Positions 46,452 through 55,181 are shown, counted from the first letter of the stretch. The stretch is DNA of 64,000 nucleotides from Jeotgalibacillus haloalkalitolerans (GCF_034427455.1 NZ_JAXQNN010000002.1:620001-684000), one strand, 5' to 3'. Translations and numbers: made by a program. Notes: generated by a model from the letters alone, not told the origin.

Positions 46452-46481
46452 AAAAAGAACCCTCTGAAATCAGAAGGTTCT
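46452..46481 (-). terminator. Hairpin with T-run after the tail tube gene
   Basis: On the minus strand GAACCTTCTG, TTTC and CAGAGGGTTC (imperfect 10-bp stem with mismatch) are followed by TTTTT. It lies between the abundant tail tube protein and chaperone G and probably lowers expression downstream. Confidence 0.78.
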
Positions 46482-46486
46482 CGTTA

Positions 46487-47074
46487 TTATGGGGTTGCTA
46501 CTAATTCGACTAATTCTCTTGTAAAACTTGTATGCCAGTCATCAGCTACGGTTGGATCTTCCAGCTCATCCACAAAGGCTTCATAATAAAGCTCTCCAAC
46601 CTCATCAGGTAGCGCTGTAAACTCAAGTTCGATCATTGCCACTTCTTCAGCGCCATTTTCAATTGACTGGATTTTCAGACCGGCCGCAGATGAAACATTC
46701 GGAAAGGCAATCAGCTTTGTCACGTCTTCAAACTCATCTACAACATCAAACGTCAGCACAAAGTTATAACCTTTTGAATTCACGCCATATGAGTAGATGC
46801 CAGGCTTTAATCCTTCATTCTTTAATCCAAATACATCACGCAGGACTTGCACCGGGATATGACCGCTGTACGTCAAATTATGCTGCATTGGTTTTGTGAT
46901 CTTTTTGGTAGTGGCACCTTTACATTTTTTGATAATAGAAAATGACTCTGTTTCACCTTCTACTGTACCGGTGCAGCCAATAGCAGTACCCGGCTCTTGA
47001 GTGCCATTTTTGACAAACTGAACAGATCCATTTTCTACAGTGACTGCATCAAATTCTGTAATAATTGTTGGCAT
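46487..47074 (-). CDS. Major tail (tube) protein
   Basis: 195 residues, beta-rich, typical of siphovirus tube proteins: TIITEFDAVTVENGSVQFVK, NLTYSGHIPVQVLRDVFGLK, LKPGIYSYGVNSKGYNFVLT and MIELEFTALPDEVGELYYEA. It polymerises into hexameric rings that form the tail tube. It overlaps the HK97 gp10-like gene by one base and is followed by a terminator hairpin and the G/GT chaperone genes, the standard order. Confidence 0.9.
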   Translation of the reverse strand: MPTIITEFDAVTVENGSVQFVKNGTQEPGTAIGCTGTVEGETESFSIIKKCKGATTKKITKPMQHNLTYSGHIPVQVLRDVFGLKNEGLKPGIYSYGVNSKGYNFVLTFDVVDEFEDVTKLIAFPNVSSAAGLKIQSIENGAEEVAMIELEFTALPDEVGELYYEAFVDELEDPTVADDWHTSFTRELVELVATP

Positions 47075-47502
47075 TATTTAAGTCCCTCCTCAATTGCTTT
47101 TAATAGGTCAGCATCCAGCAGCTCTACTAATCCAGGTAACGCTTTATCTCTTCCACGAGACATAAACTCCTGAGGTACCCGGTTATGGTTGCCGATACCT
47201 AAATCCGGAAACGCTAAATAACCAAAGGACCCCGGATTACTTGCTGCTCCGCCCTTTGGTTTAATTGTTACTTCAAGATTCTCTTTTACTTGTGTAGACC
47301 AGCGCATATTTCGTGCATGATCTTTGTCACGCACCACACCATCACGCCTAGACACCTTAATCAATTTTGTGATTTGCGGCTCCAAGATTCGTTTTGTATG
47401 TTTGTGTAGAGATTCATTTAAAGCATCTTCTGCTTTTGGTCCAAGCTTCTGAATCTTCTTATTAAGCTCTTCAAACTCTGATAAATCAAACTGAACACTC
47501 AT
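47074..47502 (-). CDS. HK97 gp10-like tail completion protein
   Basis: 142 residues from ATG 47502 (GAGGAAGG upstream); the open frame to 47538 has no ribosome site. SVQFDLSEFEELNKKIQKLG with KAEDALNESLHKHTKRILEP and the Gly-rich FGYLAFPDLGIGNHNRVPQE match the HK97 gp10 family, which completes the neck or tail end. It overlaps its upstream neighbour by 17 bases, typical of this connector cluster. Confidence 0.82.
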   Translation of the reverse strand: MSVQFDLSEFEELNKKIQKLGPKAEDALNESLHKHTKRILEPQITKLIKVSRRDGVVRDKDHARNMRWSTQVKENLEVTIKPKGGAASNPGSFGYLAFPDLGIGNHNRVPQEFMSRGRDKALPGLVELLDADLLKAIEEGLK

Positions 47503-47896
47503 ATTGAACCTTCCTCTTAAATTCGATTGCCGTGACATCTACATAGCGCTCTGTATCTTTCACCTTAAAGCGCTGCTTAGCAGTAGTTTCAAATTCAAAA
47601 GTCTTTACCTGATCCATAAGCGTAATCAGATCAATAATCATCTCATCAACGTCATCGCGGTTCTCAGAATAGTAATCCAACATAAAGTCCTGTGTCAGAA
47701 ATTTCTTTGAATCTCCAGAGTTAAAGTCTCCAGTTGTGAAGACAATGCAGAAATAATCCTCTCCGTCCTGAAAAGCTTTTAATTCATTTGCGCTAATCTC
47801 ATCCTGAAAAATGAGAAGATCAGGAAAAGCCGCTTCAATTTTTTCAATCACACTTTCGATTTGTTCACGCATTCGCACTTTTGATTTATCATTCAT
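47486..47896 (-). CDS. Tail terminator/minor capsid-type connector protein
   Basis: 136 residues, acidic, alpha/beta (REQIESVIEKIEAAFPDLLI; FCIVFTTGDFNSGDSKKFLT; MLDYYSENRDDVDEMIIDLI). I do not recognise a specific family, but position (third of the connector genes, before gp10-like and tube) and size fit the tail terminator that caps the tube. The start overlaps the previous stop as ATGA. Confidence 0.72.
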   Translation of the reverse strand: MNDKSKVRMREQIESVIEKIEAAFPDLLIFQDEISANELKAFQDGEDYFCIVFTTGDFNSGDSKKFLTQDFMLDYYSENRDDVDEMIIDLITLMDQVKTFEFETTAKQRFKVKDTERYVDVTAIEFKRKVQYECSV

Positions 47897-48243
47897 TTCA
47901 CGATCCCCACTCTCTGCAGGTAAAAATACAAGTAAATCCGCTCCTGATCGTAATCCGCTTTAATGACTTCATATTCCACGCCACGAATCACAATGGTGAG
48001 GTTTGACAACATTTTACCACGCAAGTCCGGTGGAAATGGTGTTTTGATTTTTAAATCAAGTGAAGCAGTGCCGGCTGACACAATCTGATAGTCAGCTTCT
48101 CTCTTCATAAGCTCCCGATAATAAAGCGTGCCACGCGGAACAAAAGCATCACCAATTGTTTTTTTCGTTGATGATCGAATACTTTCTTTATGACCATATT
48201 GAATTAAACCATCATTAAATGTTTCACGGTGTGTCGGCTTCAT
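47893..48243 (-). CDS. Head closure (head-tail adaptor) protein
   Basis: 116 residues, mainly beta: GTLYYRELMKREADYQIVSA, LDLKIKTPFPPDLRGKMLSN and YEVIKADYDQERIYLYFYLQ. The pattern matches the SPP1 gp16-like head closure proteins. Assigned from order (after the gp6-like connector) and shape. It overlaps the upstream gene by 20 bases. Confidence 0.75.
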   Translation of the reverse strand: MKPTHRETFNDGLIQYGHKESIRSSTKKTIGDAFVPRGTLYYRELMKREADYQIVSAGTASLDLKIKTPFPPDLRGKMLSNLTIVIRGVEYEVIKADYDQERIYLYFYLQRVGIVK

Positions 48244-48535
48244 TTGTTACACCTACTTTTATGGCCACTTGTATTTGGAGACGGACAAGGTCAGCATGAT
48301 AATTCTGTTGAAACTCATCACCCGCATTGTTATACACATAACGGCTGTGCTCGAGAACGAGTTCAGCCGCTGTCAAGTCAACACTATAATCGAAAGCTAG
48401 TGCGTTTCTTGCACCGGTAATACCCTCAATATAATGCTTAGACTTTTTCAAAAGTTTATCAAGCGCATCATCTTCATCTGTCCAGGTAATACGAAGCTTT
48501 TCTTTCAGATCATTTAAAAGTGGATCTAAAGCCAT
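48224..48535 (-). CDS. Head-tail connector protein (gp6-like)
   Basis: 103 residues, all helical: LLNDLKEKLRITWTDEDDAL, KLLKKSKHYIEGITGARNAL and LTAAELVLEHSRYVYNNAGD. This is the HK97 gp6/YqbG-type connector that sits under the portal as a dodecamer. AGGTGAAG precedes the ATG. It follows the Ala/Lys-rich gene by 10 bases. Confidence 0.85.
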   Translation of the reverse strand: MALDPLLNDLKEKLRITWTDEDDALDKLLKKSKHYIEGITGARNALAFDYSVDLTAAELVLEHSRYVYNNAGDEFQQNYHADLVRLQIQVAIKVGVTNEADTP

Positions 48536-48545
48536 AAAGCTTCAC

Positions 48546-48893
48546 CTACTTTTCTTCTGTCTTCGCAGTATCCTTTTTAGCTCCAGCTGATTTTGCTTTT
48601 GCTTTTCCCTTCGGATCAGCATCTTGCTCTTCAGTTGTTTGCTTTTCATTTTCAGTAGCTGAAGGAACAGCGTCTTTTGTATCCGGTGTTTTTTCTATTT
48701 CCTTTTTCTGCTCAGTCTGCTTTTCTGAAGACGATGCTTGTAGAAATACTTCATTTAGCTTGGGGTGATTTTCTGATAGAAATTTGACCCGCTCCGGATC
48801 CGCTTTAAATCCTTCAGCCGGATACGGTTCACCTTTTCTATATACATGATCATTATGAAACTTTTCTTTGAAAGTAACTAATACTTTAGCCAT
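48546..48893 (-). CDS. Small phage protein with Lys/Ala/Glu-rich tail
   Basis: 115 residues from ATG 48893 (GGAGG nine bases upstream). The first 50 residues form a compact domain (VLVTFKEKFHNDHVYRKGEP, ERVKFLSENHPKLNEVFLQA); the rest is a low-complexity, charged tail (KAKAKSAGAKKDTAKTEEK). Its place right after the capsid gene, and the YRKGEPY motif, recall small capsid-adjacent proteins with a Rho-like N-terminal domain or decoration proteins. Function not known. Confidence 0.72.
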   Translation of the reverse strand: MAKVLVTFKEKFHNDHVYRKGEPYPAEGFKADPERVKFLSENHPKLNEVFLQASSSEKQTEQKKEIEKTPDTKDAVPSATENEKQTTEEQDADPKGKAKAKSAGAKKDTAKTEEK

Positions 48894-48926
48894 TTTCATA
48901 TTCCTCCTAAATGTGATTTATTTTTA

Positions 48927-50066
48927 TTACGGTGTAACGACTTCGCCCTCACCAACACCAGAGATATCAAATACAAGGAAAGAAGCATTATCTTTCGGAC
49001 GTCCGTTAGCAACCATGCGAGTGATATACACACGCTCATCTTCAATGAAACGAACTTCATCAGATGCTTCAATTTTACGATTTGAGCCAACACCCATGAA
49101 ATAATCACTTGCAACACCGGCAATCATTTTACCTGTAGGAACTGAAACAGATTGAATGATTGTGCCCGGGATCGGCAGCACACCGTATACATAAGTTCCG
49201 CTGTTTGTAAGGTAAGTGGTTTCAGCAAAGATACGGCTCCAGTAGTCTAGTGGATTAACCACCATAATGACATTTGAAACGGCACGCTTACCGTTCTTTG
49301 TCAGAGGTGCCATGACTTCTGTTCCAAGTGTCTTTGGTTTGAAGTCTGAGATTGCAGTACCAGCTTTATCAGGATATACTCCTTCAACTACTGCGCCGGC
49401 AAGATCTTTAATCATACCGATTGGCTGATCTGCACCGGTACCTTTTACAATTGCCTCTTCAAGAGCAATGGCCATTGCTTCCATAAGGACTGCACGAACA
49501 TATCGATCAAGCCAAACCGGACCAAGTTCAAGCATCGCTTTACAAACTGGAATGAAAGCAGAAAGCTTGTACAGGTTCATGTTCAGCGTTTCGAATCCAT
49601 TATCAAGCAGCTCTTTAATGGCGTCGCAAAGCTTACCCCACCATGCAGGATTCACGTCACCTTTTTTCATCACCCATTGAGTGACTCCAGTCGTGTTAAC
49701 AAAGTTAATCGCGTTTAACATAGGGTGGTTCGTGCTTAGATCCTCAAAGACACGATCAATCACTGTAGCCGGCACAAGTTCTTCAACACCAACAAACCCC
49801 TGACCTTCAATGACTGCATTGTAGTATTTATTTTCTTCTGCAGTAAGTGCAGTCATACCACGTTGAGAAAGAACCTGCTGATCATTCAGCCCACGGCTCA
49901 TTAGCTGATTGGCTTCCTGTAGAATCTCCTGCTGAATACCATCAGCCATATTCGTCATGGCTTGGGCAAACTGATCAGAGTCCCCGCTTTCTAGTGCAGC
50001 AACAAGTGCAGTTCGTTGTTCAATTTTTTTGTTTTCTTCACGATCTAAATTTTTAATACCTGGCAT
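48927..50066 (-). CDS. Major capsid protein (HK97 fold)
   Basis: 379 residues. The first ~100 residues are charged and helical (KIEQRTALVAALESGDSDQF) and fit the scaffold/delta domain removed by the prohead protease. The rest shows the HK97 capsid pattern (VPATVIDRVFEDLSTNHPML, IIQSVSVPTGKMIAGVASDY, ITRMVANGRPKDNASFLVF). The ClpP-type protease gene just before it supports maturation by cleavage. GGAGGAATAGAAG precedes the ATG. Confidence 0.92.
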   Translation of the reverse strand: MPGIKNLDREENKKIEQRTALVAALESGDSDQFAQAMTNMADGIQQEILQEANQLMSRGLNDQQVLSQRGMTALTAEENKYYNAVIEGQGFVGVEELVPATVIDRVFEDLSTNHPMLNAINFVNTTGVTQWVMKKGDVNPAWWGKLCDAIKELLDNGFETLNMNLYKLSAFIPVCKAMLELGPVWLDRYVRAVLMEAMAIALEEAIVKGTGADQPIGMIKDLAGAVVEGVYPDKAGTAISDFKPKTLGTEVMAPLTKNGKRAVSNVIMVVNPLDYWSRIFAETTYLTNSGTYVYGVLPIPGTIIQSVSVPTGKMIAGVASDYFMGVGSNRKIEASDEVRFIEDERVYITRMVANGRPKDNASFLVFDISGVGEGEVVTP

Positions 50067-50103
50067 CTTCTATTCCTCCTGTTTTTAGCCATAATAAAAA
50101 CGC

Positions 50104-50874
50104 CTATGCTTCTGCTGGGCGTTTGAATCGGCTTAAAATATTTTGTTTTGTTTGTGGCTGTTCAGCCGGCGGATTCTCTTCAGGCAGATCCGCATCATCA
50201 GTCTGCTTTGCTTTTGCTGCATACTTTGCAAGTAGAGATGTTTTCACAGCAACCCCCGGCTCACGTGATGTTTCTTCTGCTTCTTCAATTACTTCATCAG
50301 CCAAACCAAACGCAATTGCTTCCTCTGCAGTTAAAAATTCTTCCTGATCAAGTAGCTGATTTAACTCTTCACGAGTCCCAACAAATCTTGTCATATATGC
50401 TTCTGATACAGAATGACTGATCTTGTCCAGGTCCTCTGCTACTTTTCTTAGTTCGCGGGCATTGCCATATGCAAACGTCCATGCATTATGAATCATCAGC
50501 ATGCTTGTAGCCGGCATATTAATTTCATCACCCGCCATTGCAATGACAGATGCAGCACTTGCTGCAATACCATCCACATGAACAATGATTTTTGCCTTGT
50601 GGCTTTTTAATTGATTATGAATGGCCACTCCGTCAAAAGCATCTCCACCAAGGCTATTGATATGAACATGAATAACATTTGCATTAGTACCATTTAAGAA
50701 ATCTTTGACTTCATTAGCTGATACAGAATCATCCCACCATGATTCACCGATATCACCATAAATGTATAGTGTTGCTTCATTTCCATTTACAGCTGTTTTA
50801 AACTCTGGCTTGATGTCTTTGAACCGCTCAAGCTCTTTATTCTGAAACATCTTATTGATCTTGCTAATCGGCAT
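50104..50874 (-). CDS. ClpP-type prohead protease
   Basis: 256 residues. The serine-protease fold of ClpP is clear: VIHVHINSLGGDAFDGVAIH, IVHVDGIAASAASVIAMAGD with the likely nucleophile Ser106, and TSMLMIHNAW with His129. A C-terminal Pro/Gln-rich tail follows. Such phage proteases remove the scaffold domain of the capsid protein during prohead maturation. It starts 2 bases after the portal gene, whose last codons supply the ribosome site GGGGGTGAG. Confidence 0.93.
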   Translation of the reverse strand: MPISKINKMFQNKELERFKDIKPEFKTAVNGNEATLYIYGDIGESWWDDSVSANEVKDFLNGTNANVIHVHINSLGGDAFDGVAIHNQLKSHKAKIIVHVDGIAASAASVIAMAGDEINMPATSMLMIHNAWTFAYGNARELRKVAEDLDKISHSVSEAYMTRFVGTREELNQLLDQEEFLTAEEAIAFGLADEVIEEAEETSREPGVAVKTSLLAKYAAKAKQTDDADLPEENPPAEQPQTKQNILSRFKRPAEA

Positions 50875-50876
50875 TA

Positions 50877-52058
50877 TTACTCACCCCCTCTCATTGAAGT
50901 CTGCTTTACGTTAGGACCGTTTTCTAAATAGTCTTCTACTTCCTGATAGTTCTTCGTAATAAAGTGCTTTTGTGCCCACTCTTCACCAATTGGTTCAAGG
51001 CCGGCAAGCTCACGGTTTTCATCAACATTCGTCAACCCGCTCGCAAGCATCTTATCTAATGCAGTAGCAAGACTTGTGGGGTCCACATACTTCACCATTG
51101 TCGTATCTACTTTCAAATACGTTCGGTCCAGATAATCAGCTTTTGAATACATCTTCCGGTTAATCTCATCATTCAAAAGTTCAGCAATTGGATTAATACA
51201 AAACATTAAGAATGAATCAACCTGTCCCTCAATATCAGCTAGGTCACCTTTAAGCAATCCCTTAGGCACATTAAAAGCCATGGATACCAAATCAATCACA
51301 TCGTCAACAATCGCCCGGATATCTCGGCTTGTGGAATTACTCCCACTGGACGATTTAACTTCTTTGTAATTCATACCTTTTGAAATCGGTAGAACCGCTC
51401 CACCTTCAGCTTGGAAGAAATTTTTAAATTGATTTGTAAACAGGTCTTCTCTTGCTGCAGATTCTTCTTCTGTCTGAGGTAAAAGGGTCTCCATTTCAAC
51501 CAGCCCGCGCATTGCGTTTGATCTTTTATAATTATTCATACCAGCAGCTAATAGCTTTCCGTAAGATTTGTAAAGACCGTTGATTACTTCGGTAATCCGC
51601 TCATTATTCAACTTGAAGTAAAGCACTTCAGATTCATTAAACGAACGGTCGAAAGTTAGAGTACCTGACTTTACTTTATTAAAAATGTTTTCTCTCAAAG
51701 TAAATTCAGTCTTTTCCCACGAATCAGCAATGTAAAGCTGGTCATTAATCATGATCGCAAGCGCTTCGTTTTCATAAATTAAATTGCTGATTAGTTCGTG
51801 AAAAAATTGAGTTGCATTCTGATTTTGATTTGGTGCGACATTAAACAAATAATAATTACTTGCTCTTTTTTTCTTTCCTTTTTCATAAGTGAAGAACTTT
51901 GAACGTACGATTGCATTTGCTATGAGATTAGTAGAGGACTCAATAGCAAGCCTCTTGTAAAAAGTCTCAACCTGTAGATCGTAGATATAACAGTCTTTTA
52001 GCGACCCGCTTGTTTTATTGCTGGTAAGCCAACCAGAAAAGATATCGAATACCCCCAA
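50877..52058 (-). CDS. Portal protein (HK97 family)
   Basis: 393 residues if read from TTG 52058, which has GGGGGTG upstream and gives the usual MGVFDIFSGW-type start; a frame from 52079 is open but lacks a ribosome site. Conserved parts are LQVETFYKRLAIESSTNLIA, MGMNYKEV-type (ISKGMNYKEVKSSSGSNSTS), VSMAFNVPKGLLKGDLADIE and the C-terminal GLTNVDENRELAGLEPIGEE. The dodecameric portal is the DNA channel of the head. The open frame overlaps the terL stop. Confidence 0.92.
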   Translation of the reverse strand: MGVFDIFSGWLTSNKTSGSLKDCYIYDLQVETFYKRLAIESSTNLIANAIVRSKFFTYEKGKKKRASNYYLFNVAPNQNQNATQFFHELISNLIYENEALAIMINDQLYIADSWEKTEFTLRENIFNKVKSGTLTFDRSFNESEVLYFKLNNERITEVINGLYKSYGKLLAAGMNNYKRSNAMRGLVEMETLLPQTEEESAAREDLFTNQFKNFFQAEGGAVLPISKGMNYKEVKSSSGSNSTSRDIRAIVDDVIDLVSMAFNVPKGLLKGDLADIEGQVDSFLMFCINPIAELLNDEINRKMYSKADYLDRTYLKVDTTMVKYVDPTSLATALDKMLASGLTNVDENRELAGLEPIGEEWAQKHFITKNYQEVEDYLENGPNVKQTSMRGGE

Positions 52059-52075
52059 ATCATTCACCCCCTTAA

Positions 52076-53722
52076 TCAATAAGTGTAAGTTTTATAAAAC
52101 TGCATTGGTTTTACTTCCTTGATCTCATCATCAATCACAAGTGCATGAATGAGCGCAAAGAAGCCATCTGTTTTCCTTGTCTTCGGTTCAATTTTGTAAA
52201 AGGCTTTATTCCCCTTTTTATCAATTTCCACATATACGTTATTTGTGTACCAGCGCATATTTGAATTGTCACCAAAGGCAATCTCTTCATTTGCAAACAT
52301 CATATCGATCAATGGAGCCACTTTCGCATGAGTAGGTGGTCCACTTCGAACAATTCTTAAAGGCAGCCCCCTTGCTGTGAATTCTTCCTGAAGAATCGAT
52401 GCACGATAGTTATCCGCTGCAATGTTTACGATCTGAAATGATTTAGCTTGTTCAACAAACCAATCCGCAATATATGAGGGCTTAATTGATTCGTCTTTTA
52501 CAATAGTCACTAATCCTTTTTTTACAGCCGTATCAACGTCATAATTAATTTTTCTGTTTTCCACCTTCAATGCCTTGTGATTGATGAAAGTATGTTCCAG
52601 CCAATATCGTTTACCATTCTTTTTAAATAGCAATCCAACCGAACAGAAGTCATTTACTTCTGCATAGTCAACCGCCCCAATGCATTGCATCCCTTTAAAC
52701 TCTTTCAGATCGAACGGATGCTTTGTGGCCGCAACGATTTTATCCCATGTTGTCACAGCTGCATAAGAGTCCTGGACAGGCAGGTTCATTCTTTTGGTCA
52801 TGAACTCTAATGCCATCTGAGGTCGGGTTAACATTTTTGTATATTGCTTTTCAATTTCGTTTTCCAAGTCCTTCATAAACCTGATTGAAGGATTTGCTTT
52901 TTCCCACATGTCTCTTTGGTGGACTTCTTTTTCATCATCCAGTCTGAAGAGCATAGGCAGCATACCACTGTTTGGCATCTCCATATTTAATACTTGTTCA
53001 GCTTCATCCAGATAATCATCCAGTGGGCCGCCTCTGACATTTCCATTTGTCGTAATGATAAATGTCCGGGGATGCTTTTTCTTACCTAACCCTGAAGTGA
53101 ATACCTTAATACTGTCGTAGTTTTCATAAGCATGCAGCTCATCAAAAATAAGACACCCTGATCGCAGGCTGTCTTTTGTTTTTGCATTAGAAGTATAGAA
53201 TTTAATATGTGAATTTGTTTTGCGTCCAATAATGATTTCTTTAGAGCGATAATAATGTTTTTTCGCCTTATGATTTTTCTTTTCATCCATCATGTCATAG
53301 ACATCTTGAAATGATGTTTTTGCCTGCTCTTCTGAATTGGCCACGATCTCAACATTGTATCCTTTGATCCCGTGCAATGGAGAGGTTAAATAAAATGCAG
53401 TTGGACTTATGAAGCCATTCTTACCATTCCCCCTTCCCATCAAAGTAAAAAATTCATCAAACACAACTGAGCCATCTGGTTCATAGCAATGAATACAAGC
53501 AATTTTAAACAATTCCCAATGAAGTAATTTGTACGGGAAATATCTATGCATTAAATCCACTGCTTTTTCAATCTTCTCATGATCGATCACGACACCAGGA
53601 CGGTTTAATTTAAAGCGAACCCACTTCACCATTTTTTTGATGTCTTTATTTGCGGGAAAGTCCCCATTTTCAATTGCATTTAAATAATCGTCAATGTATG
53701 GATGGAACTTATAGGTCGTCAT
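52076..53722 (-). CDS. terL: Terminase large subunit
   Basis: 548 residues of the HK97/P27-linked TerL type. The ATPase has Walker A-like MGRGNGKNG (residues 95-103) and Walker B LIFDELHAYE (191-200); the nuclease part holds CIGAVDYAEVNDFCSVGLLF with metal-binding aspartates and a C-terminal VIDDEIKEVKPM. It cuts concatemeric DNA and drives it into the prohead. The start overlaps the small subunit by 14 bases. Confidence 0.95.
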   Translation of the reverse strand: MTTYKFHPYIDDYLNAIENGDFPANKDIKKMVKWVRFKLNRPGVVIDHEKIEKAVDLMHRYFPYKLLHWELFKIACIHCYEPDGSVVFDEFFTLMGRGNGKNGFISPTAFYLTSPLHGIKGYNVEIVANSEEQAKTSFQDVYDMMDEKKNHKAKKHYYRSKEIIIGRKTNSHIKFYTSNAKTKDSLRSGCLIFDELHAYENYDSIKVFTSGLGKKKHPRTFIITTNGNVRGGPLDDYLDEAEQVLNMEMPNSGMLPMLFRLDDEKEVHQRDMWEKANPSIRFMKDLENEIEKQYTKMLTRPQMALEFMTKRMNLPVQDSYAAVTTWDKIVAATKHPFDLKEFKGMQCIGAVDYAEVNDFCSVGLLFKKNGKRYWLEHTFINHKALKVENRKINYDVDTAVKKGLVTIVKDESIKPSYIADWFVEQAKSFQIVNIAADNYRASILQEEFTARGLPLRIVRSGPPTHAKVAPLIDMMFANEEIAFGDNSNMRWYTNNVYVEIDKKGNKAFYKIEPKTRKTDGFFALIHALVIDDEIKEVKPMQFYKTYTY

Positions 53723-54008
53723 CTAAATCACCGCCGCCCGGTGGACCAGTCGGTGCTTTAATTCCTAAGGTCTTCAGAATGTTTAACATTTGAGTGTTGT
53801 TTTTGTTCCTGGCTTCAACTGCCGGATTCATTTTATAACCGGTACCACTCGGCAGCATGATACCCTTTTTATTGATCTCAGTAGAAAGCTTTCCGTGAAG
53901 AGTCCAGAACTGCATGTACTTATTGATCATATCTTCATAATGCTTCCCGTGCATTCCAGCCACGCGCAGCTGTTCGAGAAGATCATTTTTGATTTCCGTT
54001 TTTGTCAT
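53709..54008 (-). CDS. terS: Terminase small subunit (P27 family)
   Basis: 99 residues: TEIKNDLLEQLRVAGMHGKH with YEDMINKYMQFWTLHGKLST and NPAVEARNKNNTQMLNILKT, then a Gly/Asp tail that reaches into the terL start. This is the P27 pattern, which recognises the packaging site. GGAGGGGG precedes the ATG. The upstream non-coding stretch is the candidate cos site. Confidence 0.9.
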   Translation of the reverse strand: MTKTEIKNDLLEQLRVAGMHGKHYEDMINKYMQFWTLHGKLSTEINKKGIMLPSGTGYKMNPAVEARNKNNTQMLNILKTLGIKAPTGPPGGGDLDDDL

Positions 54009-54024
54009 GAAACCCCCTCCTCCC

Positions 54025-54140
54025 CCTATTGGTAAATTCTAGTGACGTTTTCACGCGCGATTTGTGAAAAATATTTCTTGTCCCCCCCTCCCCCCGTTGC
54101 GAGGGTCCTCCAAAAAGAGTGGAAATTTTTGACCGGGGGG
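54025..54140 (-). other. Candidate cos (packaging) region
   Basis: A non-coding stretch between the small terminase gene and a 102-residue gene carries long C runs (CCCCCCCTCCCCCCG at 54079-54095 region) and GACCGGGGGGTATT (54131-54144) around an A/T-rich spacer. It stands beside HNH and P27 terminase genes, as in HK97-like phages with 3' cohesive ends. The exact cut site cannot be read. Confidence 0.5.
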
Positions 54141-54142
54141 TA

Positions 54143-54451
54143 TTATTTGATCGCTTCGTTAAACTCTTCATTGAAATTTAAAATATAATGAATTTGTTCT
54201 TCGTTTATTTTCAATTTTTCTTTCGTAAATAATAATCTTCTTTCATCAGTTAACCTTTCACGAATCATTTGTACTTTCATCTTCTTGCACTTCTTGGTAT
54301 TCACACAGTCTCTTATCCTCATGTAATACCAGTAAGCTAACCTGAAGAATGCATTTAAAATGTCTCGCTCAACAGAGTCTCGATCATCTTTATATTTTAT
54401 TGAATCAATGTAGTCTGTATTGTAAGCTCTGGAGCCATCATAGATCTTCAT
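54143..54451 (-). CDS. Small phage protein next to the HNH nuclease
   Basis: 102 residues from ATG 54451 (AGGAG eight bases upstream, ATG overlaps the HNH stop region). Helical and basic: DRDSVERDILNAFFRLAYWY, CVNTKKCKKMKVQMIRERLT. Three cysteines lie close together but do not form a clear zinc motif. No family recognised. The place between HNH and the candidate cos suggests a packaging-linked or DNA-binding role, inferred from position. Confidence 0.7.
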   Translation of the reverse strand: MKIYDGSRAYNTDYIDSIKYKDDRDSVERDILNAFFRLAYWYYMRIRDCVNTKKCKKMKVQMIRERLTDERRLLFTKEKLKINEEQIHYILNFNEEFNEAIK

Positions 54452-54819
54452 TACCATCGCTCCTCATTCATAAATCTTTTCTTCTTTTTACTCATATGAT
54501 CAGCCAGACGATCATGCACAACGTTGTGACAAGTTCTGCAGAGTGTTTCGAGGTTATCTAATGTGAGTGCTAAATGAGGATGAGTCTTCACTTCCTTCAG
54601 GTGATGGACGTGTAGACTGCCTTTTCTTTTGTGGTCGCGCGGTTGATCGGTATTAGCTGTTGTCACTCTTCCTAATCGCTTACATCGCTGGCATTCATGT
54701 TTATCTCTTTTCAATGCTTTCTGTCGAAGTGCCTGCCACTCTTTTGATTTGTAGAACTTATTTAGTTCCCCCTGAATGATCAGGTCAATAAGTTCTTTTA
54801 GTCTTAAATCAGATAACAA
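54451..54819 (-). CDS. HNH endonuclease
   Basis: 122 residues. The HNH motif is complete: CQRCKRLGRV zinc pair, LHVHHLKEVKTHPHLALTLD and NLETLCRTCHNVVHDRLADH. In HK97-like phages an HNH protein works with the terminase to cut cos and is needed for packaging. The start is TTG 54819 with GGGAGTGG upstream. It is the first gene of the late packaging cluster, next to terS. Confidence 0.92.
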   Translation of the reverse strand: MLSDLRLKELIDLIIQGELNKFYKSKEWQALRQKALKRDKHECQRCKRLGRVTTANTDQPRDHKRKGSLHVHHLKEVKTHPHLALTLDNLETLCRTCHNVVHDRLADHMSKKKKRFMNEERW

Positions 54820-54840
54820 GAAGCCACTCCCTTAATAAAT

Positions 54841-54873
54841 ATTAAAACCACCCGATAGTTCGATCAGGTGGTT
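54841..54873 (-). terminator. Hairpin upstream of the HNH gene
   Basis: On the minus strand AACCACCTGAT, a 6-base loop and ATCGGGTGGTT (one G-U pair) are followed by TTAATATTTATT. It ends the 54882-55079 gene. Confidence 0.75.
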
Positions 54874-54881
54874 AGCTTTTA

Positions 54882-55079
54882 TTATTTAAGCACTGTAGTG
54901 CCATAAGATTTAATTTTCATGTAGCTAATATTTTCTTTGTTTATAACAAGATCCGGTTTAATTTCTATAAAATTATAATGGTTACTATTAATAATCATTT
55001 CCATTATATCATTGGGATTTTTATCATTTACGGTAATACTTTCACCACCAGTGAAGTAAATAACAAGTTTCTTAGACAT
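54882..55079 (-). CDS. Small phage protein (65 residues)
   Basis: 65 residues from ATG 55079, which has AAGGAGGTGA upstream; a frame extending to 55172 has none. MSKKLVIYFTGGESITVNDK and FIEIKPDLVINKENISYMKI suggest a small beta protein. It is a type often seen in Bacillales phages without assigned function. It is flanked by terminator hairpins on both sides, so it forms a single-gene unit. Confidence 0.75.
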   Translation of the reverse strand: MSKKLVIYFTGGESITVNDKNPNDIMEMIINSNHYNFIEIKPDLVINKENISYMKIKSYGTTVLK

Positions 55080-55150
55080 TATATCACCTCCTTCACGTCT
55101 AACATTCGACATAAAAAAGGTAATTCCTTCAATATTTGTTTTATTAAAAA

Positions 55151-55181
55151 TTATATAAAGCCACCCGCTCACGAATGGCTT
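55151..55181 (-). terminator. Terminator after the sigma-like regulator
   Basis: On the minus strand AAGCCATTCG, TGAG and CGGGTGGCTT (10 bp, two G-U pairs) are followed by TATATAATTTTT. It closes the early/middle region before the late genes. Confidence 0.75.

Noticed and set aside
53983-54171. 62-codon minus-strand frame through the candidate cos region
   Set aside because: Composition follows the C and G runs of the DNA; it overlaps the start of terS and lacks a ribosome site.
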